6,986 nt of DNA from Actinomycetota bacterium (GTDB lineage Bacteria > Desulfobacterota > Deferrimicrobia > Deferrimicrobiales > Deferrimicrobiaceae): contig JAENIX010000177.1 of assembly GCA_016844415.1 (NCBI GenBank), positions 1 to 6,986 on the forward strand, given 5' to 3'. A model generated the notes under the pieces. The model worked only from the letters and a program-made list of their open reading frames with translations, had not been told where the DNA came from and did not search any database. The position numbers were made by a program, and so were the translations under genes. Positions 1-6,986 of the stretch are shown here, piece after piece. Position 1 is the first letter of the stretch. Every line of letters begins with the position of its first letter.

Positions 1-1579
1 GACTTGATCATCTTCCCCTTGACGGTCGCCACCTGCGCCGTGCCGGTCTTCCCTCCGACCTCGACGCCGGGGACCTTCGCCGCGCCGCCGGTCCCGTAGT
101 CGTTGACCACTCCGGCGAGCGCACGCCGTATGAAGGCCAGGTTCTCGGGCTTCCACGGCAACTTGCGCAGCATCCCGGGAGGACGCTGTTCGACGGTGCC
201 GTCCTTCCGCACTATGCGGTCCACCAGGCGGGGACGCATCACTTCCCCTTCGTTCGCGATGGAGGAAAAACCGGCCAGCATCTCCATCGGCGTGACGTGG
301 ATCGCTCCCTGGCCGATCCCCAGGATCGCCTTTTCCGAATCGTACCACCGCTCCTTCGACACCTTCTGTTTCCACTCCGTGTCCGGAACCAGGCCTTTCT
401 TCTCACCCGGCAGGTCGATCCCGGTGACAGTGCCCAGGCCGGCATCCTTCTCCAGCTTCGCGATCCTGTCCGGCCCGAGGCGCATGCCCATCGTGTAGAA
501 ATAGACGTCGCACGACTGGACGATCCCCCTGTACATGTCCACCATCCCGTGGCCCTTCTCCTTCCAGCAGCGGAAATTCCGGTTCCCGATCGGAAGGTAC
601 CCGGGGCAGCGAATCATGGCCTTAGGATCCTGGATACCCTCCTCCAGGGCCGCCAGCGCGACGAACGGCTTGACCGTGGAGCCCGGGGCGTAAGTCCCCT
701 GGAGCCCCTTGTTCTGCATCGGCTTGCGTTGATCGTTGGCGAGGGCCTCCCACTCCTTCTTCCGGATACCCCGCGAAAAGGCGTTCGGGTCGAATGGCCC
801 CCCATCGCCTCCTCGGCCACCTTCTGGAGATCCGCGTCCAGCGTGGTGTGAAGAATTCCTCCCGTCCGGGGAGGAACCTCCTCCACCAGCCGCTTGTCCC
901 TTCCCGCCGCGTCCACCTCCACGTGTCGCCCGCCGTTCACCCCCCGCAATACGCCGTCTTCGAGCCGCTCCAACCCGTATTTCCCGACGATGTCCCCCAT
1001 CCTCATCCGTTCGTCGTCCGAATTGTCCAGCTCCTCCTGGCTCACCTCGCCCACGTAGCCCAGGACGTGCGCGAAGGCGGGCCCGAACGGATAGCTCCGC
1101 TTCGCTTCCACCAGGACCGAAAAGCCAGGGAGGGATTCCCGGTTGAACTCGATGACCGAAATCTGCTCGAACCGGAGATCGCGCGCGACGGTGATGGCGC
1201 TGAACGGATTGGTCTTGCGGGCCGACCTTATCTTCCCCGGGATCTCGTCCGTGTCGAAATCCACTATCTCTTCCAGCAGCCTCAGCTCGGCATCGATGTC
1301 CGCGACGTCCACCGGCGTGCAGATGAGGCTGAAGGATGCCTGCGTCTCGGCGATCGCGCGCCCTTTCCGGTCCAGGATCTGCCCGCGCGGCGCCTGGATG
1401 GTCCGGATCCGGAGCCGGTTGTTTTCCGACAGCGTGCGGAAACGTTCGTACTGGACCACCTGGAGCCAGTAAAGCCGCACGAGGAGAAGGGCGAAGATGG
1501 CGAGCCCCACCCGGAGGACCCAACGGATGCGGCCGGTTATCTGGGGATCCTGCTCCCGTTTCCGGATCTGCGCCGTCAC
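1..1579 (-). pseudogene. mrdA: Penicillin-binding protein 2 (elongasome transpeptidase), frame-disrupted and cut by the window edge
   Basis: PBP2 is the inner-membrane class B transpeptidase that cross-links lateral-wall peptidoglycan with RodA and MreBCD. Translation begins at GTG 1579, overlapping the mreD stop by four bases. The N-terminal frame shows a membrane anchor (residues 20-38), the pedestal motif APRGQILDRKG (63-73) and a dimerisation domain ending LQKVAEEAMGG (to about 261). After the G6 run at 798-803 the homologous frame moves by -1 and continues PFDPNAF. It carries all three catalytic motifs: STVK (680-669, nucleophile Ser), SCD (515-507) and KTG (50-42). Roughly 20 residues that normally join these halves (the AVVALDPRTGEVLA-type strand) are absent, consistent with a deletion of 3n+1 bases. 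As written, the first frame stops at 614 after 321 residues and would lack the transpeptidase domain. The C-terminus lies left of the window. The PBP2 identity is secure. Whether the break is biological or an assembly error is open. Confidence 0.9.
796..806 (-). other. Frame break and deletion junction inside mrdA
   Basis: On the minus strand the sequence reads ATG, six G, then CCATTCGACCCG. The upstream PBP2 frame (codon starts at 805, 802, 799) gives MGGHST, which is not PBP2-like. The frame starting at 797 gives PFDPNAF, which is. The conserved strand expected between AMGG and FDPN is missing, so this looks like the joint of a deletion of roughly 60 bases, not a simple homopolymer miscount. 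The run also formally matches a G GGG GGC heptamer for -1 slippage. Confidence 0.8.
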
Positions 1580-2061
1580 TCTTTCACCCGGCGCCACCGT
1601 CCCGAGAGTTCCATGTACATCGGAACGGCGAGAAGCCCGGTCCAGGCGATGCGGACCGCCTCCTGCGCGGCCCAAAGCAAGGAGAAGGGACGGCTTCCCG
1701 CGAGGAGCATGAGCGCCACGACCGAGATCGACTCCGCGAGGAGCAGGCTGACGACCAACGTCAAAATGAAGTATTCCGCCCTGATGAAGACCCTCAGCCC
1801 TATTTCACGGGACGCGAAATAAAGCGCCATCGACGAGAGGAAAAAGGTCCAGGGCGGGGAGGAAACGGTGACTTCCCGGAACAGCGCGGGCGGAATCGCC
1901 GCGATGAACCCCAGGGGGCCGGGAATGAACAGCCCCGCGTAGACTATGGAGATGAACGGGATATCCGGCAGAAGGAACCGCGGGAGGAAGCCGGAGAGCC
2001 ACCAGACGCTTGCGGCGGTGCCTGCGTACGACACCGCGAGGAGAACAAGCGCCTCTCTCAC
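1576..2061 (-). CDS. mreD: Rod shape-determining membrane protein MreD
   Basis: MreD is the small integral membrane subunit of the elongasome, interacting with MreC and PBP2/RodA. The chosen start, GTG 2061, overlaps the mreC stop codon as GTGA and gives 161 residues, the usual family length. The same frame is open upstream to 2142, but that would add a Gly/Pro-rich stretch lying inside mreC. Hydrophobic segments fall at about residues 4-26, 33-61, 71-90, 95-121 and 128-150, consistent with five or six membrane passes. MreD proteins diverge quickly, so the call rests on this topology and on the position between mreC and mrdA. No frame damage is seen. The stop overlaps the mrdA GTG, which suggests translational coupling through the operon. 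Confidence 0.88.
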   Translation of the reverse strand: MREALVLLAVSYAGTAASVWWLSGFLPRFLLPDIPFISIVYAGLFIPGPLGFIAAIPPALFREVTVSSPPWTFFLSSMALYFASREIGLRVFIRAEYFILTLVVSLLLAESISVVALMLLAGSRPFSLLWAAQEAVRIAWTGLLAVPMYMELSGRWRRVKE

Positions 2062-2903
2062 AACTTGCCGGGCCGGAACGGGATCGACGGGCGGGAAAGG
2101 ACGACCAGCGCCTCCTCCACCCCCTGGAGATTCACCGCGCACTGCACGTGGATCTTCTGGAAAAGGCCTTCCTTTGGGCGTTCAGCGCTAAGCACCGTAC
2201 CTAGTAGCGTTCCCTTGGGCATGCTCCCGTCGAAGCCGGAGAAAAGGATCCGGTCCCCCGTCAGGACGTCCTGCGTCGGCGAAACGTATTTCAGCCGGAC
2301 AAGGTTGCCGCCCATGCCTTCCGCGATGGCCCGGACACGGCTTCTCTCCACGATCACGTCGGCCGCGAAGCGCCCGTCGCTGACGAGGAGGACCTCCGAG
2401 AGCCCCTTGTACGTTTTGTGGACGCGCCCCATCCCCCCCGCGGGGGTCACCACCGCCATCCCCGGCTCGACGCCGGCGTCGATTCCCGCGTCGATGAAGA
2501 CGGCCTGGAACCACGGGGAAATGTCATGCCCCACGACGCGCGCGCCGACCGCCTTCCTCTCTACCGCTTCGGAGAACTTCATCAGGTCCTTCAGGCGGCG
2601 GTTTTCGAGCAGCGCGTCCCGGCTCTCCTGGAGTTTTTCGCGGAGTGAGGCTATTTCCTGCCGCAAGAGGTCGTTCTCGCGGGACGCTCCGACCAGCGCG
2701 ATGTAGTGATTCCAGACGGAGGTTACCCCGTGGCGCACGGAATCGACTGTCGCGGAGAAGGGGCGGAACAGGAAGGAGACGGCGGCGCGCGCCGGTCCCA
2801 CGCGCGAAAGGACGGCCGGCGGGCGCACGAATAACTGGACCGCCGAAATCAGCAGGACGACCGCCGCGAGGAGCCGCCACCATTTACGTAAGAACGATCC
2901 CAT
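2058..2903 (-). CDS. mreC: Rod shape-determining protein MreC
   Basis: MreC is a bitopic inner-membrane protein whose periplasmic part scaffolds the elongation complex and activates PBP2. The start at ATG 2903 gives 281 residues with a short basic cytoplasmic tail (MGSFLRKWWR), one membrane helix (about 9-26), a periplasmic coiled coil (about 74-110, rich in Glu, Arg and Leu) and the two beta-barrel-like domains (about 115-275). Recognisable elements include DISPWFQAVFIDAG, a GMAVVTPAGGMGRV segment and the late PKGTLLGTV strand, in family order without gaps. A TTG at 2939 in the same frame would add 12 residues; neither start has a strong Shine-Dalgarno sequence, and ATG is preferred for its compact N-terminus. 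The gene lies 45 bases after the mreB stop, and its own stop overlaps the mreD start. Confidence 0.92.
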   Translation of the reverse strand: MGSFLRKWWRLLAAVVLLISAVQLFVRPPAVLSRVGPARAAVSFLFRPFSATVDSVRHGVTSVWNHYIALVGASRENDLLRQEIASLREKLQESRDALLENRRLKDLMKFSEAVERKAVGARVVGHDISPWFQAVFIDAGIDAGVEPGMAVVTPAGGMGRVHKTYKGLSEVLLVSDGRFAADVIVERSRVRAIAEGMGGNLVRLKYVSPTQDVLTGDRILFSGFDGSMPKGTLLGTVLSAERPKEGLFQKIHVQCAVNLQGVEEALVVLSRPSIPFRPGKL

Positions 2904-2948
2904 AGGCCGATCTTGCGTCTTTCGGACCGCCCGGGGCAAGGCGACCGT

Positions 2949-3974
<1,026 letters not shown>

Positions 3975-3984
3975 TTATCGTAGC

Positions 3985-4013
3985 ATCTTAGCAAGCAGCC
4001 CCCTCCATTGCAA
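3985..4013 (-). promoter_or_regulatory. Candidate sigma70-type promoter for the mreBCD-mrdA operon
   Basis: Reading the minus strand, a -35-like TTGCAA (4013-4008) is followed after exactly 17 bases by TAAGAT (3990-3985). TAAGAT is preceded by TGC, giving an extended -10 (TGn). Initiation would fall near 3978 and leave a leader of about 45 bases before mreB. The match is moderate (4 of 6 in each box) but spacing and position are right, and no better candidate was seen between the two divergent genes. Confidence 0.5.
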
Positions 4014-4020
4014 ACGTTTG
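4011..4020. promoter_or_regulatory. Perfect palindrome CAAACGTTTG, possible LacI-family operator
   Basis: CAAACGTTTG is a perfect 10-base inverted repeat with a central CG step. In context (TTGCAAACGTTTGGC) it resembles operators of LacI/PurR-family regulators, whose consensus core is GCAAACGTTTGC. Here the left half-site keeps the outer G and the right half-site has G where C is expected. It overlaps the predicted mreB -35 and lies 13 bases upstream of the TATAAT for the plus-strand genes, so a bound protein could affect both units. A chance palindrome is possible. Confidence 0.3.
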
Positions 4021-4033
4021 GCGGGAGCATTAA

Positions 4034-4039
4034 TATAAT
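4034..4039 (+). promoter_or_regulatory. Candidate -10 element for the ppiD-nuclease operon
   Basis: A perfect TATAAT lies in an AT-rich patch of the otherwise GC-rich window, 43 bases before the ppiD ATG. Initiation would be expected near 4046. The -35 is weak: CAAACG lies at the 17-base spacing, and the TTGCAA at 4008-4013 is 20 bases away, which is too far for a standard promoter. An activator or another sigma factor is possible. Confidence 0.45.
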
Positions 4040-4066
4040 TCGTTCGATATACATTCTTCCCCGGAC

Positions 4067-4071
4067 AGGAG
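4067..4071 (+). promoter_or_regulatory. Likely ppiD ribosome binding site
   Basis: AGGAG lies 11 bases before ATG 4083, slightly further than ideal. A second AGG at 4078-4080 is too close to the start. The same frame is open upstream from a TTG at 4008, but that would extend through the -10 candidate, and the residues added are not like a PpiD N-terminus. ATG 4083 is therefore preferred. Confidence 0.55.
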
Positions 4072-4082
4072 ACCGACAGGCC

Positions 4083-5951
4083 ATGCTAGACGTCCTCCGG
4101 CGAAACGCCGGCTCATGGGTCATAAAGATCATTCTTGGTTTCATCGCCGTCACCTTCATCTGGTGGGGAGTCGGGTCGTACTCCGAACGGGAAAGGGATG
4201 TGGCCGCGACGGTCGGCGAAACGAAGATCTCGATGGGCGAGCTTTCCGAGGCGATCGGCGGGCTGGAAAGAGTCTACCGGGACGTATACGGCGCCGCCCT
4301 TACCCCCGAGATGGCCAAGGCTCTCAATTTCCGGAAGCAGGCGATCGACACCCTGATCCAGAAGACTCTCATGCTCTCCGAAGCGAGGAAGCTCGGTCTG
4401 TCGGCCTCGGACGAGGAGGTGCAGCGGGAAATCGCGGCGACACCCGCCTTCCAGGTCAACGGGCAGTTCAACCCGGAACAGTACCAGGCCACCCTGAAAT
4501 ACAATCGCATCACCACTTCAGGCTACGAGGAATCCCGGCGCCAGGAGTTGACGATGAGAAAGATGGAAGGGCTGCTGGCCGCGGGCGCCCAGGTCCCCGA
4601 GAGCGAGGCGCGCGACCTCTTCCAGATGACATCCCGCAAGGTGCGGCTCCTGGTCGTCTCCGCCGACCCGGAAAAGATCAAGGGGGTCGCCTCGCCCACG
4701 GAGGGTGAGATAGCCGCCAGGTACGAACAGGCGAAGGAGAATTATCGGATCCCCGCCCGGGTGAAGCTCCTCGCGGCCCGCTTCGATCCCGCGTTCTTCG
4801 CCAGGGACGCAACGGTTACCGAGGCAGAAATACGCGCCTTCCACGAGGGTAACTCCGACAGGTTCCGGGACGAGGAACAGCGGCTCGTTTCGCAGATCTA
4901 CCTCCCCTATACGAAGAAAGACAAGGAGGTCGTGGCGAACAATGCGGCGGAGCTTCTCGTGGAGGCCGGAAAGGGAAAAGCGGAGTTCGAAAGACTCGCG
5001 AAGAAGCATTCGAAGATGAAGACCGGGGAATCCTGGACGCGGCGCACCGATGCAAAGCCGGAGGTGGCGGCTCCCCTCTTTTCCGCGGCGGTGGATTCGG
5101 TCGTGGGGCCGATAGACGTTGGGGGCGGCATCCTGCTGGTCCGCGTCAACCGGATCCGGTTCTCCGAGAACCTGCCCCTCTCCCAGGTGAGGGACCGTGT
5201 TGTCGCCCTGCTCAGGCAGGAAAAGGGAAAGGACGTCGCCGTGATAAAGGCCTACGAGGCGCACACGAAGGTGTCGTCGTCGAAGGACCTTAAAGGCGCC
5301 TGCGCAACATACGGGATCTCGCCCGCTGAAACCGGCTGGATCGCCGATTCGAAGAATGAAAAGATTCCCCCCGCCGTGCTCCAGGAAGCCCTGCTCCTGC
5401 CGGTCGGAGAGATCGGTCCGGTCAAGACGGTCGGGGACGTCCACTACCTTTTCCAGGTCGCCGCCAAGGAAGAGTCCCGCATTCCCGGGCCGGCCGATGT
5501 GCGCGACAAGATCGCCATTGACGTTTCACGCGGGAAAAAGCGTGCGGCCGCCCAGGCGGAGCTGGAGAAGATCCTCGCGGGAGCGAAAAACGCCTCCGAG
5601 CTTGCGCTGGGCGCGAAAAAAGCCGGCCTGCCCGCGGTGACCACCGCGTTGTTCTCCCCCCTTTCCGATCCTCTTCCGGAAGGCTTGCCGCCTTCGGGCG
5701 AGGCGAGGAAAACCCTTATGTCCCTTTCGCTGAAGGCACCCGTGCTCGGCAAGGCCATCGATGCATCCGGCAGGTTCCTCGCGGTTGCCCTCGCCGACGA
5801 ACGGAAGGCGGATGAAAAGGAGTGGGCTGCCCGCAAGGAGGCCTTCCTGCGGGGCGCGGTCGAGCAGAAGAAAGGCCGGATGATCGCCGCCTATCTCGCC
5901 GAGCGCCGTGCGAAGGAAAAGGTCACCATCAACCCCGAAGTACTGAAATAA
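4083..5951 (+). CDS. ppiD: PpiD-like membrane-anchored periplasmic chaperone (SurA-N / parvulin family)
   Basis: PpiD-type proteins sit in the inner membrane next to the Sec translocon and help newly exported proteins fold. This one has 622 residues, essentially the length of E. coli PpiD. A short basic tail (MLDVLRRNAG) leads to a single membrane helix (about 11-31). A SurA-like N-terminal chaperone domain follows at about 40-165, containing VGETKISMGEL, an AIDTLIQKTLMLSEARKLGL helix and a FNPEQYQATLKYN segment. A parvulin-type region spans about 265-358 (EFERLAKKHS, LFSAAVDSVVGPIDVGGGILLVRV). It lacks the GGDLGWF and FGYHIIKL signatures of active parvulins, so it may be catalytically weak or inactive. 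A second half-parvulin-like stretch appears at about 417-462 (ALLLPVGEIGPVKT), and the C-terminus is Lys/Arg/Glu-rich and helical. It is first in a plus-strand operon, diverges from mreB, and stops three bases before the nuclease ATG. The family call is firm; activity is inferred. Confidence 0.88.
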   Translation: MLDVLRRNAGSWVIKIILGFIAVTFIWWGVGSYSERERDVAATVGETKISMGELSEAIGGLERVYRDVYGAALTPEMAKALNFRKQAIDTLIQKTLMLSEARKLGLSASDEEVQREIAATPAFQVNGQFNPEQYQATLKYNRITTSGYEESRRQELTMRKMEGLLAAGAQVPESEARDLFQMTSRKVRLLVVSADPEKIKGVASPTEGEIAARYEQAKENYRIPARVKLLAARFDPAFFARDATVTEAEIRAFHEGNSDRFRDEEQRLVSQIYLPYTKKDKEVVANNAAELLVEAGKGKAEFERLAKKHSKMKTGESWTRRTDAKPEVAAPLFSAAVDSVVGPIDVGGGILLVRVNRIRFSENLPLSQVRDRVVALLRQEKGKDVAVIKAYEAHTKVSSSKDLKGACATYGISPAETGWIADSKNEKIPPAVLQEALLLPVGEIGPVKTVGDVHYLFQVAAKEESRIPGPADVRDKIAIDVSRGKKRAAAQAELEKILAGAKNASELALGAKKAGLPAVTTALFSPLSDPLPEGLPPSGEARKTLMSLSLKAPVLGKAIDASGRFLAVALADERKADEKEWAARKEAFLRGAVEQKKGRMIAAYLAERRAKEKVTINPEVLK

Positions 5952-5954
5952 CCT

Positions 5955-6986
5955 ATGCCGCCGCGCCGGCAACGCCATTTCGCGCCGGTGTTGCCATCGC
6001 GAATCGCCCTTTTCCTCTGCCTCCTGGCCGGGGTTCCCGCACTGGCGCAGGAGCACGTCAAGGTCGTCGAAATAGTGGACGGAGACACCGTGCGCGTCCA
6101 GGCAGGACGTGAGACAAGCACGGTACGCCTGATCGGCATCGACACTCCGGAGCGATCCCATCCATCGAAACCGAAAGAGTTCCAGGCGGACGAGGCAGCC
6201 GTGTTCCTGGCTTCCCTGTGCGGCGGGAAAACCGTCAGTATGGAGCGGGGCGACGAGGATACGGACCGCTACGGCAGGCTTCTGCGCTACCTCTTCCTGC
6301 CTCCCCCCGACGGCAGGCTGGTCAACATGGAGATGGTGCGCCATGGGTACGCCAGGGTCTATCGCCGTTTCCCCTTCTCCCGGGAAGCCGAGTTCTCCGA
6401 GGCGGAAGAGCGGGCGCGAAGCGAAGGAAAAGGGATCTGGCAGGAAGGCGGGATGGCTGAAGCGCGGTGGGTGCGCGAAAAGGGCGTCCCGGGAGTGGAA
6501 GTTCTCCCGCTGGGCGGTGAAAATTACGCCGTCGTATGCGGAGGGATGGCGAAGTCCGGCGTCGGACGCAACGAACTGGGAAAGGTCACCCAGGAGATCC
6601 TTCGCCTGCGGGCGGATAACTCGGACAGCGACTTCGCGCGCGTGGCGAGGGAGGCGGGGTTCCTGCCGCTTGCCTCCGGAAGCCCGCGGTCCGCGGCACG
6701 CCCTGAGGATTCCGTTACGCCCCCCGGCCAGGGTCCTCTCGCTCAAGGCGTCGTTTCATGGGAAGAGGCCCACCGGCACGTCGGAGAGGAAGTTGCAGTG
6801 GAGGGGAAGCTGGTGCGTACCCACCGGGGAAAGAAAGCGCTCTTCCTTAATTTCCATCCCAACTGGAAGAAATACATCACCGTGGTCGTCCTCGGGAGGG
6901 ACATCAGCCGCTTCCCGCACGAGCCGGAGACGTTCTACAGGGGGAAAACGGTCCGGGTTGTCGGCAAGGTATCCATCTACAACGGA
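5955..6986 (+). CDS. Secreted thermonuclease-like protein with C-terminal OB-like domain (3' end beyond window)
   Basis: This is a staphylococcal-nuclease (SNase) family enzyme, expected to cleave DNA or RNA with calcium outside the cytoplasm. The frame is open from ATG 5955 to the window edge (344 residues, no stop). Residues 1-31 form a signal peptide: basic start, hydrophobic ALFLCLLAGV, and an ALA-QE cleavage site. The SNase domain covers about 35-163 and keeps every catalytic position, by motif alignment to the S. aureus enzyme: D42 and D44 (VDGDT), R58 (VRLIGIDTPE), D63, E66 and R108 (DRYGR). A middle segment (about 168-240, including RADNSDSDFARVAREAGF) is not one I recognise. After a Pro/Ser/Ala-rich linker, residues 265-344 (VSWEEAHRHVGEEVAVEG, ALFLNFHPNWKKYITVVV, YRGKTVRVVGKV) look like an OB-fold nucleic-acid-binding domain. 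It follows ppiD by three bases with no clear Shine-Dalgarno, so coupled translation is likely. Domain identity is strong; the physiological substrate is unknown. Confidence 0.88.
   Translation, partial: MPPRRQRHFAPVLPSRIALFLCLLAGVPALAQEHVKVVEIVDGDTVRVQAGRETSTVRLIGIDTPERSHPSKPKEFQADEAAVFLASLCGGKTVSMERGDEDTDRYGRLLRYLFLPPPDGRLVNMEMVRHGYARVYRRFPFSREAEFSEAEERARSEGKGIWQEGGMAEARWVREKGVPGVEVLPLGGENYAVVCGGMAKSGVGRNELGKVTQEILRLRADNSDSDFARVAREAGFLPLASGSPRSAARPEDSVTPPGQGPLAQGVVSWEEAHRHVGEEVAVEGKLVRTHRGKKALFLNFHPNWKKYITVVVLGRDISRFPHEPETFYRGKTVRVVGKVSIYNG
5968..5995 (+). other. Hairpin-forming inverted repeat at the start of the nuclease gene
   Basis: GGCAACGCC (5968-5976) can pair with GGTGTTGCC (5987-5995) in RNA as a 9-bp stem with one G-U pair and a 10-base loop. 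It begins 13 bases after the A of the start codon, where structure can lower initiation. There is no U-tract, so it is not an intrinsic terminator. It may be a by-product of GC-rich coding sequence. Confidence 0.3.

Noticed and set aside
798..803. Programmed -1 frameshift in mrdA at the G GGG GGC heptamer
   Set aside because: The heptamer and direction fit, but slippage would not supply the roughly 20 missing conserved residues, and no PBP2 is known to need frameshifting. A deletion explains both facts.
1580..1675. Extended mrdA start at 1675
   Set aside because: The extra 32 residues overlap the mreD coding sequence and are not PBP2-like. GTG 1579 places the membrane anchor at the normal position.
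2062..2142. Extended mreD start at 2142
   Set aside because: The added residues are Gly/Pro-rich, lie inside mreC and are unlike MreD. GTG 2061 gives the normal length and a GTGA overlap.
1336..2706. Plus-strand open frame of 456 codons across mrdA, mreD and mreC
   Set aside because: It is antisense to three recognised genes, Arg/Pro/Ser-rich, and without a recognisable domain.
4008..4082. Upstream extension of PpiD from TTG 4008 (25 more residues)
   Set aside because: It would run through the TATAAT candidate and past the AGGAG site. Beginning at ATG 4083 gives the expected short basic tail and membrane helix.
5526..6746. Minus-strand open frame of 406 codons across the ppiD/nuclease junction
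   Set aside because: It is antisense to two well-supported genes, and its composition mirrors GC-rich codon bias.

Overview
The window comes from a GC-rich, Gram-negative, rod-type bacterium. It holds the cell-elongation genes mreB, mreC, mreD and mrdA, a PpiD-type periplasmic folding factor and an exported nuclease. Gene content, the MreB C-terminus (ending [13 protein letters not shown]) and the style of the PpiD protein suggest a deltaproteobacterial (Desulfuromonadota-like) lineage. That placement is inference from remembered family sequences, not a search.

Layout: two divergent transcription units face away from a 150-bp intergenic region (3933-4082). On the minus strand, mreB (3932-2949), mreC (2903-2058), mreD (2061-1576) and mrdA/PBP2 (1579 to beyond the left edge) form an operon. 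The last two junctions are 4-base GTGA stop/start overlaps. On the plus strand, a 622-residue PpiD-like protein (4083-5951) is followed after 3 bases by a secreted staphylococcal-nuclease-like protein with a C-terminal OB-like domain (5955 to beyond the right edge).

How the genes work together: MreB filaments, MreC, MreD and the transpeptidase PBP2 form the elongasome that builds the lateral wall; rodA would be expected just past the left edge. PpiD would help proteins fold as they emerge from the Sec translocon. The nuclease is predicted to act outside the cytoplasm.

The most notable observation is that the elongation operon looks damaged. mrdA lacks about 20 very conserved residues and changes frame at a G6 run (798-803). 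mreB lacks about 12 conserved residues just after its phosphate-2 loop (near 3425-3433), plus about 4 in a loop near 3639-3650. mreC, mreD, ppiD and the visible nuclease look intact. Either the locus is decaying or the assembly lost short GC-rich pieces; the sequence alone cannot decide. No RNA genes, mobile elements, CRISPR arrays or clear terminators were seen.
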